64,000 nt of DNA from Clostridium_AD sp050717535 (GCF_050717535.1 NZ_JBOITM010000028.1:124001-188000), one strand, 5' to 3'. Positions 1 through 8,842 are shown, counted from the first letter of the stretch. Notes: generated by a model from the sequence alone, not told the origin. Numbers and translations: made by a program.

Positions 1-203
1 TTATGAGAAAAGAAATAGGGGCTCATGTTAAACTAAGACATGTTCCTCAAGTTATCATAGAGGTTGATGAGACTATTGAACGTGCTATACATTTAGAAGG
101 TATTTTTCATCAAATAAAAGAAAAAGAAAAAATTGATGAAAAAAATAGTGGAGATAATATAAGTGAAGAAGATTTAGATGACAAGGGTAACAATGAAAAT
201 TAA
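1..203 (+). CDS. rbfA: Ribosome-binding factor A, C-terminal part
   Basis: This is the 3' end of rbfA; its start lies left of the window. RbfA binds the immature 30S subunit and helps 16S rRNA 5'-end maturation and cold adaptation. The visible residues include the family's RKEIG...LRHVPQ...DETIERAIHLE pattern of the KH-like fold, followed by an acidic, disordered tail of about 25 residues. The stop overlaps the start of the next gene (nrnA), so the two are translationally coupled. This is the usual Firmicutes order (rbfA-nrnA-truB-ribF). Family assignment is confident; total length is unknown. Confidence 0.9.
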   Translation, partial: MRKEIGAHVKLRHVPQVIIEVDETIERAIHLEGIFHQIKEKEKIDEKNSGDNISEEDLDDKGNNEN

Positions 204-1155
204 TGATGTTGTTAATAGAATAAAGTTATTTAAAAAAATTGCTATAACTTTCCATACGTCTCCAGATGGTGATTCAATAGGTAGTGCACTGGCTTTACTT
301 ATTGGTCTTAGAAAACTGAATAAGGATGTGTATATAATCTCAAAAGAGGTTATTCCACAGACTTTTCTGTTCTTGCCATATTCAAATGAAATTAGTGGTG
401 AAATAATAGAACCATCTGTTGATACAGAATGTGTGATTGTCTTAGATTGTGGAGATTTCAAGAGAATTAATTCGAATTTATCTATGAAGAACAGAAAATA
501 TGAATTAATTAATATGGATCATCATTTATCTAATGATTTATATGGAGATTTGAATTTTGTTGATACCGATGCTTCTGCTGCTGGTGAGATTGTGTTTGAG
601 GTACTTAGACTTCTTAATGTAGAGTTGGATAAAGAAATAGCTGCTTGCTTGTACACTTCATTACTTACAGATACAGGATCATTTAGGCATTCCAGTACTA
701 CGGCAGTAACTCATGCTATAGCAGGAGAACTTATTAATACTGGTATAGATTTTAGTAACATACATAGATTGATTTTTGAAAATAAAAAGTTCGAAAATAT
801 TAAATTCTATGGTGAAGTAATTGGTAATATGACTTCCGAACTTAACAGTAAAGTATGCATTATGTATATATCTAAAAGTATGCTTGAAAAATATAGTTCT
901 GTTTCCTCAGATACATCGGATGTTATAACTTTTGGAGCTTCAATAGATACTGTTGAGGTTACCATTCTTATAAAAGAAACTGACAATGGAGTTAAAGTAA
1001 GTTTAAGATCTAAATCACTAGTGGATGTTAGCAAAATTGCAGAAGTTTTTCATGGTGGCGGTCACATTAGAGCTGCAGGTTTTTTCACAGAAGCGAATTT
1101 TGATGATACTAAAGTAAAACTTTTGGAAATTTTAGAAAAAGAGTTGATAAAATGA
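193..1155 (+). CDS. nrnA: DHH/DHHA1 phosphoesterase, NrnA-type oligoribonuclease/pAp phosphatase
   Basis: NrnA degrades nano-RNAs and dephosphorylates 3'-phosphoadenosine 5'-phosphate in the cytoplasm. With the ATG at 193 the protein has 320 residues, normal for the family. Visible motifs are the N-terminal DGD metal site (about residues 25-27), the DHH triad at about 109-111, and the C-terminal DHHA1 GGGH motif at about 288-291. I chose 193 over the in-frame ATG at 178 because an AAGGG lies 5 nt upstream and residues then begin MKINDVV. It overlaps the rbfA stop and shares an ATGA with truB, indicating tight coupling. Confidence 0.9.
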   Translation: MKINDVVNRIKLFKKIAITFHTSPDGDSIGSALALLIGLRKLNKDVYIISKEVIPQTFLFLPYSNEISGEIIEPSVDTECVIVLDCGDFKRINSNLSMKNRKYELINMDHHLSNDLYGDLNFVDTDASAAGEIVFEVLRLLNVELDKEIAACLYTSLLTDTGSFRHSSTTAVTHAIAGELINTGIDFSNIHRLIFENKKFENIKFYGEVIGNMTSELNSKVCIMYISKSMLEKYSSVSSDTSDVITFGASIDTVEVTILIKETDNGVKVSLRSKSLVDVSKIAEVFHGGGHIRAAGFFTEANFDDTKVKLLEILEKELIK

Positions 1156-2021
1156 ACGGTATATTAAACATATTTAAACCTACAGGAATGACATCTTTTG
1201 ATGTAGTTCGTATAATTAAAAAAATTACTCATATAAAAAAAGTAGGCCACGCTGGCACTCTAGACCCTGAGGCTAGCGGGGTTTTACCTGTTTGTATAGG
1301 AAAAGCAACAAAGGCAATTGATTATATAATGGGTGACTTTAAAATTTATGAAACTGAATTGAAATTGGGCATTATCACAGATACCTATGATAGAGAAGGT
1401 AAAATTTTAGCAGAAAGTGAAGTTAAGGCAAGTTGCGAGGAAATTATACAGGCAATTAATTCATTTGTAGGAGAAATAAAACAAGTTCCTCCTATGTACT
1501 CAGCTTTAAAAGTTAATGGGAAAAAACTTTATGAACTGGCAAGGGCTGGGATAGAAATAGAAAGAGAAGCAAGGCCTATAACAATTTATGACATAGAAAT
1601 TACAGACATTAAAATACCTTACGTAAAATTTAGGGTAAAATGCTCTAAAGGTACATATATTAGAAGCTTATGTTATGATATTGGAGAACTATTAGAATGT
1701 GGTGGTATGATGTGGAATCTGCAAAGAACTGCTACAGGACAATTTCACATTGAAGATGCTATAAATATTTTGGATTTAAATGAAGAAAATATAAATGGGC
1801 ATATTATGCCTATAGAAACCATTTTTAAAAATAATACTAAAATTGTAATAGAAGATAGATTTGTTAAGTTTTTACTTAATGGTGTTGTAGTAAAAGATAG
1901 AGCATTAATTTGTAAATTCGAAGAAGATATTATGTATAGCATCTATAATAAGGACAATGATTTTATTGGCATTGCAGATAAAAGTAATGAGGGTGTTAGA
2001 TTAATAAAATCATTTATATAG
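1152..2021 (+). CDS. truB: tRNA pseudouridine(55) synthase
   Basis: TruB converts U55 of the tRNA T-loop to pseudouridine. The protein has 289 residues. The catalytic motif GHAGTLDPEASG is present with the nucleophile Asp38, and the RNA-binding stretch KGTYIRSL is present near residue 175. A C-terminal PUA-like region follows. The start codon overlaps the nrnA stop by four bases (ATGA), so it is read in the same operon. Length and motifs are typical and nothing is missing. Confidence 0.95.
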   Translation: MNGILNIFKPTGMTSFDVVRIIKKITHIKKVGHAGTLDPEASGVLPVCIGKATKAIDYIMGDFKIYETELKLGIITDTYDREGKILAESEVKASCEEIIQAINSFVGEIKQVPPMYSALKVNGKKLYELARAGIEIEREARPITIYDIEITDIKIPYVKFRVKCSKGTYIRSLCYDIGELLECGGMMWNLQRTATGQFHIEDAINILDLNEENINGHIMPIETIFKNNTKIVIEDRFVKFLLNGVVVKDRALICKFEEDIMYSIYNKDNDFIGIADKSNEGVRLIKSFI

Positions 2022-2034
2022 GAGTATATTAAAA

Positions 2035-2979
2035 ATGTTAATTATAAAAGATAATTTTAAAACTAAACTTAAATATCCGACATATATAGCTCTCGGAAGT
2101 TTTGATGGACTTCATTTAGGGCATATGCATCTTATAAATAGAACTGTTGAATTATCAGAAGAGAATAATGTTAAAAGTATGATTTGTACTTTTAAAAATC
2201 ACCCACTATCAGTTATTAACAAAGAGATTTGTCCAAAGCTAATAATGGATAATGAAACTAAAATAGATTTACTTAAGAGCACTGGTATTGATATTGTTAA
2301 TTTAGTTAACTTTGATAAAAATTTCATGAAAATAACTCCAGAAGAATTTATAAAAAATATGGTGAATTTCTATAATGCAAAAGGAATAGTTGTTGGGTTT
2401 AATTATAGATTTGGGTATAAAAATTTAGGTGATATAGAGATGCTACAAAAATATAGCATTAAACTAGGATATAAATTATATATTTGTGAAGCCGTTAGTA
2501 AGGACCATGAAATTGTAAGTAGTTCTAGCATTCGTCATCTAATAGCTGAGGGTGATATCACTAAAGTAAATGAGCTACTAGGAAGGCCTCACATTATTAT
2601 CGGAAAAGTAGTTAAGGGAAAGCAACTTGGTAGAACCATTGGATTTCCAACTATAAATTTGGATTACAATAAGGAATATATTCTTCCTAAGGGTGGGGTA
2701 TACTATACTTTAGTTAAGTATGATAATAATATTTATAAAGCTATAACCAATATAGGCTATAATCCTACTGTAGAAGGTGGAAAGCTATCAGTAGAAACCT
2801 ATATTTTAAATTTTGATAAGCAAATTTATGGTGAAGCAGTTAAAATTAATTTTATAAACAGAATAAGAGACGAAGTTAAATTTGATACAGTTGAGGAATT
2901 AAGGCAACAACTTATTAAGGACAAAGAATATGCTTTTGATCAAAAAATAGAAAAAGAAGTGATAAGTTGTAAAAATTAA
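2035..2979 (+). CDS. ribF: Bifunctional riboflavin kinase/FAD synthetase
   Basis: RibF phosphorylates riboflavin to FMN and adenylylates FMN to FAD. The 314-residue protein has the N-terminal nucleotidyltransferase motif GSFDGLHLGH (residues 21-30), the mid SSSIRHLI segment of the adenylyltransferase domain, and a C-terminal flavokinase domain starting with GRTIGFPTIN near residue 199. AGGAG lies about 10 nt upstream of the ATG. It sits 13 nt after truB and is the last gene before an independent promoter for rpsO. Confidence 0.95.
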   Translation: MLIIKDNFKTKLKYPTYIALGSFDGLHLGHMHLINRTVELSEENNVKSMICTFKNHPLSVINKEICPKLIMDNETKIDLLKSTGIDIVNLVNFDKNFMKITPEEFIKNMVNFYNAKGIVVGFNYRFGYKNLGDIEMLQKYSIKLGYKLYICEAVSKDHEIVSSSSIRHLIAEGDITKVNELLGRPHIIIGKVVKGKQLGRTIGFPTINLDYNKEYILPKGGVYYTLVKYDNNIYKAITNIGYNPTVEGGKLSVETYILNFDKQIYGEAVKINFINRIRDEVKFDTVEELRQQLIKDKEYAFDQKIEKEVISCKN

Positions 2980-3008
2980 TTTACAATTTAAGCACAGTTT
3001 GTTATAAT
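2980..3008 (+). promoter_or_regulatory. Sigma-A promoter of rpsO
   Basis: TTTACA at 2980-2985 and TATAAT at 3003-3008 are separated by 17 nt. The -35 box begins immediately after the ribF stop codon. Transcription would start near 3015 and give a leader of about 75 nt before rpsO. Confidence 0.75.
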
Positions 3009-3026
3009 TGATTTGAACCTTATGCT

Positions 3027-3055
3027 AAGTTCACCGAATCGCCAACGGTGTACTT
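3027..3055 (+). promoter_or_regulatory. Stem-loop in the rpsO leader, possible S15 autoregulatory site
   Basis: Positions 3027-3036 pair with 3046-3055 (ten pairs with one mismatch) around a nine-base loop. The stem lies in the short leader between the rpsO promoter and its start codon. S15 represses its own mRNA in many bacteria through unrelated leader structures, so this hairpin is a plausible S15-binding operator. That role is inferred from position only. Confidence 0.45.
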
Positions 3056-3090
3056 GGAATATGGGGATAATTTTCGGAGGTGTTATTAAA

Positions 3091-3354
3091 ATGCAAAAGG
3101 CTAAAAAGCAAGAAATAATGATTAAACATGCAAGACATGAGGGAGATACTGGTTCCCCAGAGGTGCAAATTGCACTACTTACTGAAAGAATTTTAGAGTT
3201 AACAGAGCATTTGAAAATTCATAAAAAAGACCACCATTCAAGAAGAGGTCTATTAATGATGGTTGGACAAAGAAAAGGTATGTTAGGTTACTTAAAGAAC
3301 CAAGATATCGAAAGATATCGTGCAATTCTTGCAGAACTTGGACTAAGAAAGTAA
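3091..3354 (+). CDS. rpsO: 30S ribosomal protein S15
   Basis: S15 binds the central domain of 16S rRNA early in 30S assembly. The ATG at 3091 follows CGGAGGTGTT and gives 87 residues, close to the usual 88-89. The conserved segments GDTGSPEVQIALLT, HKKDHHSRRGLL and QRKGMLGYL are all present. It has its own promoter, a structured leader and a downstream terminator, as is usual for rpsO ahead of pnp. Confidence 0.97.
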   Translation: MQKAKKQEIMIKHARHEGDTGSPEVQIALLTERILELTEHLKIHKKDHHSRRGLLMMVGQRKGMLGYLKNQDIERYRAILAELGLRK

Positions 3355-3356
3355 TT

Positions 3357-3386
3357 TAGAGCGGCTTAGCCGCTCTATTATTTTAA
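3357..3386 (+). terminator. Intrinsic terminator after rpsO
   Basis: A nine-base-pair G+C-rich stem (3357-3365 with 3369-3377) with a three-base loop starts three bases after the rpsO stop and is followed by a T-rich run. Some read-through into pnp is expected, as in other bacteria. Confidence 0.85.
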
Positions 3387-3471
3387 TTATTAGTAACAAA
3401 ATATATAATTAGATTTTAAAAACACGTATATTAGCTAATAATATTAGTGTAAATTGAAGGGAGGCAAATAT

Positions 3472-5583
3472 ATGATTCATATTATAGAAACCACTGTAGC
3501 AGGTAGAAATCTTAAAGTTGAATACGGTAAGGTTGGAATGCTATCAAATTGTGCAATATTCATGAGCTATGGTGAGACAGTAGTTATGGTTAATGCAAAT
3601 GCATCAGAAAAACCAAGGGATGGTATTGATTTTTTCCCACTAAGTGTAGAATATGAAGAAAAACTTTATGCCGTTGGTAAAATTCCTGGCGGGTTCATAA
3701 AAAGAGAGGCAAGACCATCAGAAAGAGCAATTTTAACAGCAAGAGGGATTGATAGACCTCTTAGGCCACTATTTCCTAAGGGCTATAAAAATGATGTGCA
3801 AATTGTTTGTACAGTACTTTCAGTTGAACAAGATAATTCACCTGAGATACTTGCAATGAATGCTGCATCATTAGCATTATGTTTGTCAAGTATACCTTTT
3901 ACAGATGCTGTTGCAACAGTTTCAGTGGGCCTTGTTGATGATAAGTTCATATTGAGCCCTACTGTGGAAGAGAGAAATGCTAGTTCTATGAATCTTACAG
4001 TTTGTGCTACAAAAGACAATGTAACAATGATAGAAGCTAGTGGAAATGAAATACCAGAAGATGTAATGATAAATGCTATTGATTTTGCTTTTGAAGCTTG
4101 TAAAAAAATTGTAGCTTTCCAAGAAGAAGCTGTAGCTAAATTTGGAAAAGAAAAAATCATTCCTGAAATAAGTAAAATAGATGAAACTCTCCAAAGTGAA
4201 GTTAGAGATTTCTCATTTGACATGTTTAAGACAGCAATGTACATAATGGATAAAGATGAGAGAAATGCAAAAGTAGATGAAATAAAACAAAAGATAAGCC
4301 TTGAATTTAATGAAAAATATGCTGATAAGAAATCAGATATAGGTGAAGTTACATATGGCATCCAAAAGGAAATAGTTAGAAATATGATGCTAAATGAAAA
4401 TAGAAGACCTGATGGAAGGGCTTTTGATGAGGTTAGACCAATAAGTTGTGAAGTAGGAATACTTCCTAGAACTCATGGAACAGGATTATTTACAAGAGGC
4501 CTTACTCAAGTAATGGGTGTTGCAACTCTTGGGGCATTAAAAGAAGCTCAGATGTTAGATGGAATAGGTGATGAAGATACTAAAAGATACATGCATCATT
4601 ATAATTTTCCAGCTTATAGTGTAGGAGAAACTAAGCCAATGCGTGGACCTGGAAGACGAGAAATTGGTCATGGAGCACTAGCAGAAAAAGCTGTAGAACC
4701 ACTTTTACCATCTATAGAAGATTTTCCATATGCTATACGAGTAGTATCAGAGGTATTAAGTTCTAATGGTTCAACATCTCAAGCGAGTGTAAGTGCAAGT
4801 GTTTTAGCATTACTTGATGCAGGTGTTCCACTTAAAAGACCGGCAGCAGGTATTGCAATGGGATTAATTACAAATGCTGACTTATCTAAAGAAAAAGTAA
4901 TAACAGATATTCAAGGTATAGAAGATTTCTTTGGCGACATGGACTTTAAAGTAGCTGGAACTGAAAAAGGGATTACAGCTATACAAGTTGATACAAAGCT
5001 TCATGGACTATCTAAATATTGCATTAAAACTGCAATTATAGATGCAAAAGTTGCTAGACTTCATATATTAGGAAAAATGAATGCATGTATTCCAGAAGCA
5101 AGAAGTGAAATGTCAAAATATGCTCCTAGAATGTATATATTAAATGTAGCGCCTGACAAGATTAGAGATGTAATAGGAAAAGGCGGAGTAACTATAAAGA
5201 AAATTATAGCAGAAACTGGAGTTAAAATAGACACTAATGACGATGGAAAAATTGTAATTATGTCGAGTGACGGAGATAGTGCAAATAGAGCTGTAAAAAT
5301 CATTGAAGAGTTAACTAAATCAGTTAAAGTAGGCGAAATATATTTAGGAAAAGTAACAAAAATTGCTGCTTTTGGATGTTTTGTTGAAATACTCCCTAAT
5401 AAAGAAGGATTAGTTCATATATCTAAACTTGATTTTGCTAGAGTAAATAAAGTAGAAGATATTGTTTCCGTTGGTGATGAAATATTAGTAAAAGTAATGG
5501 AAATAGATAATCAAGGAAGAGTAAATCTTTCAAGAAGAGATGCTATCAAAGATAGTGAAAATGAAAAAAAAGAGAATGAATAA
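3472..5583 (+). CDS. pnp: Polyribonucleotide nucleotidyltransferase (PNPase)
   Basis: PNPase is a phosphorolytic 3'-5' exoribonuclease and degradosome component. From the ATG at 3472 (GGGAGG just upstream) the protein has 703 residues. It shows two RNase PH-like domains, with the catalytic-core segment around GPGRREIGHGALAEKA in the second. A KH domain follows (VIGKGGVTIKKI, near residue 565), then an S1 domain (GKVTKIAAFGCFVEI...GLVHISKL). An in-frame TTG at 3454 precedes the ribosome binding site and is rejected. It follows rpsO, its classical neighbour. Confidence 0.96.
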   Translation: MIHIIETTVAGRNLKVEYGKVGMLSNCAIFMSYGETVVMVNANASEKPRDGIDFFPLSVEYEEKLYAVGKIPGGFIKREARPSERAILTARGIDRPLRPLFPKGYKNDVQIVCTVLSVEQDNSPEILAMNAASLALCLSSIPFTDAVATVSVGLVDDKFILSPTVEERNASSMNLTVCATKDNVTMIEASGNEIPEDVMINAIDFAFEACKKIVAFQEEAVAKFGKEKIIPEISKIDETLQSEVRDFSFDMFKTAMYIMDKDERNAKVDEIKQKISLEFNEKYADKKSDIGEVTYGIQKEIVRNMMLNENRRPDGRAFDEVRPISCEVGILPRTHGTGLFTRGLTQVMGVATLGALKEAQMLDGIGDEDTKRYMHHYNFPAYSVGETKPMRGPGRREIGHGALAEKAVEPLLPSIEDFPYAIRVVSEVLSSNGSTSQASVSASVLALLDAGVPLKRPAAGIAMGLITNADLSKEKVITDIQGIEDFFGDMDFKVAGTEKGITAIQVDTKLHGLSKYCIKTAIIDAKVARLHILGKMNACIPEARSEMSKYAPRMYILNVAPDKIRDVIGKGGVTIKKIIAETGVKIDTNDDGKIVIMSSDGDSANRAVKIIEELTKSVKVGEIYLGKVTKIAAFGCFVEILPNKEGLVHISKLDFARVNKVEDIVSVGDEILVKVMEIDNQGRVNLSRRDAIKDSENEKKENE

Positions 5584-5587
5584 TAAT

Positions 5588-5622
5588 AGAAGGGCTTAGA
5601 TGCCTTTTTATTTTTTTTAATA
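5588..5622 (+). terminator. Weak intrinsic terminator after pnp
   Basis: A six-pair stem (5590-5595 with 5602-5607, including one G-U pair) is followed by a long run of T's. It lies a few bases after the pnp stop codon. Confidence 0.55.
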
Positions 5623-5677
5623 TTATCACCCTAATATGCACATATTAAATATAAATTCTCAATAAGGAGAGGCGCAT

Positions 5678-6952
5678 ATGTACAATTTGTTTAAGTTAAA
5701 TAATGGTTTAAGGGTTGTAGTTGAATCTATTGAATATGTAAATTCAGTAAGTGTTGGTTTATGGGTAGAAAATGGTTCAAGAAATGAAAATGCAAGCAAT
5801 AACGGGATATCACATTTTATTGAGCATATGCTTTTTAAGGGAACAGTGGATAGAACCGCAAAGCAAATTGCTGAAGCTATTGAAGATGTGGGTGGTCAAT
5901 TAAATGCATTTACGGGTAAGGAAGTTACGTGTTTTTATATAAAGGCATTAGATACACATTTGGAATTGTCCCTGGATATTTTGTCAGATATGCTTTTCAA
6001 TAGTAATTTTTCAGAAGATGAGATTGAAAAAGAAAAAGGTGTAATTGTTGAAGAAATTAATATGAGCGAAGATTCACCGGAAGATGTTTTAATGGAGTTA
6101 CATACAAAAGCAATTTGGAATAAGGATTCTATATCGTTACCTATTTTAGGAACTTTGAATAGTATAAAAACATTAAATAAGAAAATGATAGTTGATTATG
6201 TTGATTCATATTATATACCAGAAAACTCAGTTATATCAATTTCAGGTAAATTTGATATGAAAAATATCGAAAAGTTGCTTGAAAAATATTTTGGAAAATG
6301 GCACACTAAAAATAAAAATATTACTAAATATAGTAGTCCCGAGCTATTAAATAACCATTATTTCAGAAAAAAAGATATTGAACAACTTCATATAAGCCTT
6401 GGTATTCCTGGTGTAGAAATTGGCAATGACGATACATACCCTCTAATATTACTAAGCAATATATTAGGTGGAGGAGCCTCATCACTGCTGTTTCAAAAGA
6501 TTCGTGAAGAATTAGGTGCGTGCTACTCAATCTATTCATATATATCGGCATTTAAAAATACAGGAATTGTGAGCATTTATGCTGGACTTAATCCCTCTAA
6601 TGCTGAAAGTGCTATTGATGCAATTAAAGAAGAAATTAGTAAATTTGCAAAATCAGGAATTGATAATGAAAGATTACGCAAGGCTAAAGAACAATTAAAA
6701 GGTAGCTATATTTTAGGACTTGAAAGCACAAGCAGTAGAATGTTTAGTAATGGAAAATCAGTCATGTTTTTGAATAAGATAAATACACCTAAAGACGTAC
6801 TTAGAAAAATTGATGAAATAAATATGTCAAGGGTGAAGTCTGTAATGGAAAAGACTTTTAAAAAGGGTATAATAAATTCAGCCTTTGTAGGTAAAGAAAA
6901 ACAAATGGTGGAAAAACTTTTTAAAGGCAACATTATTTCACTAGACAAGTAA
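5678..6952 (+). CDS. M16 family zinc metallopeptidase (YmxG/MlpA-like)
   Basis: This is a pitrilysin-family processing peptidase of 424 residues. The inverted zinc motif HxxEH is intact at H46-F-I-E49-H50, with the downstream glutamate ligand in the segment GVIVEEINMSED. The C-terminal half carries the family's R/Y substrate region (LLFQKIREELGACYSIYSY). The ATG at 5678 follows AAGGAGAGG. The gene lies between pnp and a YlmC-type gene, as ymxG-ymxH does in Bacillus. The physiological substrate is not established for this clade. Confidence 0.92.
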   Translation: MYNLFKLNNGLRVVVESIEYVNSVSVGLWVENGSRNENASNNGISHFIEHMLFKGTVDRTAKQIAEAIEDVGGQLNAFTGKEVTCFYIKALDTHLELSLDILSDMLFNSNFSEDEIEKEKGVIVEEINMSEDSPEDVLMELHTKAIWNKDSISLPILGTLNSIKTLNKKMIVDYVDSYYIPENSVISISGKFDMKNIEKLLEKYFGKWHTKNKNITKYSSPELLNNHYFRKKDIEQLHISLGIPGVEIGNDDTYPLILLSNILGGGASSLLFQKIREELGACYSIYSYISAFKNTGIVSIYAGLNPSNAESAIDAIKEEISKFAKSGIDNERLRKAKEQLKGSYILGLESTSSRMFSNGKSVMFLNKINTPKDVLRKIDEINMSRVKSVMEKTFKKGIINSAFVGKEKQMVEKLFKGNIISLDK

Positions 6953-7090
6953 ATTAATTTGTAATAACATAGAAATTATGCATAACTCCACAAGATATTC
7001 CATAGTATTTTAGGGGTATGAAATTAAATGAAATGTGCTTATTATTTATTTTAGTACCCCTTTAGAGAATTGGTGAGGAGGATTTTTTAT

Positions 7091-7366
7091 ATGGAAGATA
7101 ATATAAAAATGTATAGTGAAATGGAAAGATATGAAATTATAAACATTAATGATGGTGATAAATATAGCAATTTAGGCAGCAATGATGTAGTCATTGATGA
7201 AAACGGTCTTTTAAAATTTTTAATTATTAATGGAGGCAGTTCTAAATTTAGTTTTTTTAAAAGTAATGATATTATTGAAGTGCCTTGGGACTATGTTAAA
7301 AAAATCGGTTCTCGTACTATAATAATTGATGTTGATAATGAATTTTTAAAAAAATCTCATATTTAA
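7091..7366 (+). CDS. YlmC/YmxH family PRC-barrel-like protein
   Basis: This small protein of 91 residues belongs to the YlmC/YmxH group found in sporulating Firmicutes. The PRC-barrel-like core reads SNDVVIDENGLLKFLIIN...IEVPWDYVKKIGSRTIII, which is the characteristic beta-rich pattern. The N-terminal 25 residues are a variable extension. The ATG at 7091 is preceded by AGGAGG with a 9-nt spacer, so the in-frame TTG at 7070, upstream of that site, is rejected. Gene order with the M16 peptidase matches Bacillus ymxG-ymxH. Molecular function is unknown. Confidence 0.8.
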   Translation: MEDNIKMYSEMERYEIININDGDKYSNLGSNDVVIDENGLLKFLIINGGSSKFSFFKSNDIIEVPWDYVKKIGSRTIIIDVDNEFLKKSHI

Positions 7367-7469
7367 CGACAATTCAGAAGGAGTGTCTCCCATATTCATA
7401 AGTTGTAGTTACCCGCTAGAGTAAAGACAAAACTTTAATGGGAGTATAATCTCCTTCTGAAGTCGTTAA
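7363..7469 (+). ncRNA. Long structured leader element upstream of aspartokinase
   Basis: This 107-nt region forms one extended hairpin. The outer helix pairs 7363-7370 with 7462-7469 (eight pairs). After a two-base bulge, 7373-7383 pair with 7451-7461 (eleven pairs). An internal loop leads to 7387-7393 paired with 7438-7444, and 7400-7404 can pair with 7431-7435. It starts at the ylmC stop codon and lies about 125 nt upstream of dapG. I cannot match it to the lysine riboswitch or another class I know. It may be a cis-regulatory RNA or a small palindromic repeat. Confidence 0.5.
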
Positions 7470-7473
7470 TATT

Positions 7474-7577
7474 GCAGCTTCGAAGAAGATGATCGCAGCT
7501 TTGAAAAGATGATTACAGCTTTGAAAAAGATGATTACAGCTTTGAAAAAGATGATTACAGCTTTGAAAAAGATGATT
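7474..7577 (+). repeat. Five tandem 20-21-nt repeats before the dapG ribosome binding site
   Basis: The unit ACAGCTTTGAAAAAGATGATT occurs three times without change (7515-7535, 7536-7556, 7557-7577). It is preceded by a 20-nt copy (7495-7514) and a more diverged copy (7474-7494). The array ends about ten bases before the GGGAGG of dapG. The identity of the last three copies suggests recent slippage expansion, so copy number may vary between strains. Confidence 0.9.
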
Positions 7578-7594
7578 AATTTGGGAGGATATAA

Positions 7595-8785
7595 ATGAAG
7601 ATATTAGTGCAAAAGTTTGGAGGAACATCCGTTTTAACTAAGGAAAAAAGAAGACTTGTAGTGCACAAAGTAATAAATGCAAAGGCAGAAGGCTATTTGC
7701 CCGTGGTAGTAGTATCTGCTATGGGAAGAAAAGGTGAGCCTTATGCTACAGATACACTACTATCTTTGGTAGATGATAATTTTAAAGTAATAAATCCCTT
7801 AGCAATAGATTTACTAATGAGTTGTGGTGAGACTATAAGTACTGTAATAATGTGCAATGAGTTAAACAATAGTAATATTGATGCTGTACCATTAACTGGT
7901 GGACAAGCAGGTATAATTACGGATTGTAATTATAACAATGCAGCAATAATAAATGTTGACACAAAAAAAATATTAAGTATATTACAAAGCGGGAAAATTC
8001 CTGTAGTAGCTGGGTTTCAAGGAAGAGATGGGAATGATTATATTACAACTATAGGTAGAGGTGGAAGTGACGTTACTGCGGCAATACTCGGTGCGGCACT
8101 TAATGCAGTAGAGACGCAAATATACACTGATGTAGATGGAATTATGACAGCAGATCCAAGAATAGTTTCTGAAGCAACTTTAATAAAAAAGATAAGTTAT
8201 GATGAAATTTTTCAGTTTGCAGAGCAAGGAGCAAAGGTTATACATCCGAGAGCTGTTGAAATATCTAGAAAGTATAATATACCACTGGTAATAAAGAATA
8301 CTATGAATGACTGTGATGGAACTGTAATTAGCAATTTGGGCAGTCAAGCTTTTGAAAATATAATTACAGGTATTACACATATGAATAACAGAGTTCAAAT
8401 AAAAATATGCAAAAATTCAGATCCTAGTTATGATGATCTTTTTGATATTTTAGCTGAAAATTTTATAAGTATAGATCTTATAAATGTGTTTCCTAAAGAA
8501 AAAATATTTACTATTGATGATAAGGATTTTATAAAATTTGAGAATTTAATTAAACAAATTAATATGTCCTATTCTTTTGTTAAGGATTGTAGCAAGATTT
8601 CAATTATAGGTTCTAAAATGAGAGGTATACCTGGTGTTATGGCCAGAATACTTAAGGCATTGACTAGAGAAAAAATTGAAGTATTGCAAACAGCAGATTC
8701 TCATATGACTATATGGTGTCTTGTAGAAACAGGATATGCTGAAAAAGCAATTAATGCATTGCATAGGGAATTTAAATTAGGATAA
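7595..8785 (+). CDS. dapG: Aspartate kinase (monofunctional, DapG-like)
   Basis: Aspartokinase phosphorylates aspartate, the first step to diaminopimelate, lysine, threonine and methionine. The 396-residue protein has the kinase signature KFGGTSVL (residues 7-14), the SCGETIS segment, the nucleotide-binding GRGGSDVTAAILG segment, and two C-terminal ACT-like regions for allosteric feedback. Its neighbours (a TepA-type ClpP homologue and ftsK/spoIIIE) match the Bacillus dapG locus, which suggests the diaminopimelate-sensitive isozyme. Effector specificity cannot be read from the sequence. The leader carries a long hairpin and a tandem repeat. Confidence 0.92.
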   Translation: MKILVQKFGGTSVLTKEKRRLVVHKVINAKAEGYLPVVVVSAMGRKGEPYATDTLLSLVDDNFKVINPLAIDLLMSCGETISTVIMCNELNNSNIDAVPLTGGQAGIITDCNYNNAAIINVDTKKILSILQSGKIPVVAGFQGRDGNDYITTIGRGGSDVTAAILGAALNAVETQIYTDVDGIMTADPRIVSEATLIKKISYDEIFQFAEQGAKVIHPRAVEISRKYNIPLVIKNTMNDCDGTVISNLGSQAFENIITGITHMNNRVQIKICKNSDPSYDDLFDILAENFISIDLINVFPKEKIFTIDDKDFIKFENLIKQINMSYSFVKDCSKISIIGSKMRGIPGVMARILKALTREKIEVLQTADSHMTIWCLVETGYAEKAINALHREFKLG

Positions 8786-8842
8786 AAAATGTATATAGTT
8801 TCTCTTAATGCACAAAATATAGATGGATTAGGAGGAATGCAA

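Noticed and set aside
7363..7577. Lysine riboswitch (L-box) before aspartokinase
   Set aside because: The leader is structured and the gene is a usual L-box target, but the conserved L-box core segments are not visible and no terminator/antiterminator pair is seen, so I left it unassigned.
7474..7577. CRISPR array
   Set aside because: The repeats are directly adjacent with no spacers, and no cas genes are present.
7474..7577. Minus-strand protein with LFQSCNH repeats
   Set aside because: It is only the translated shadow of the tandem DNA repeat, with no ribosome binding site.
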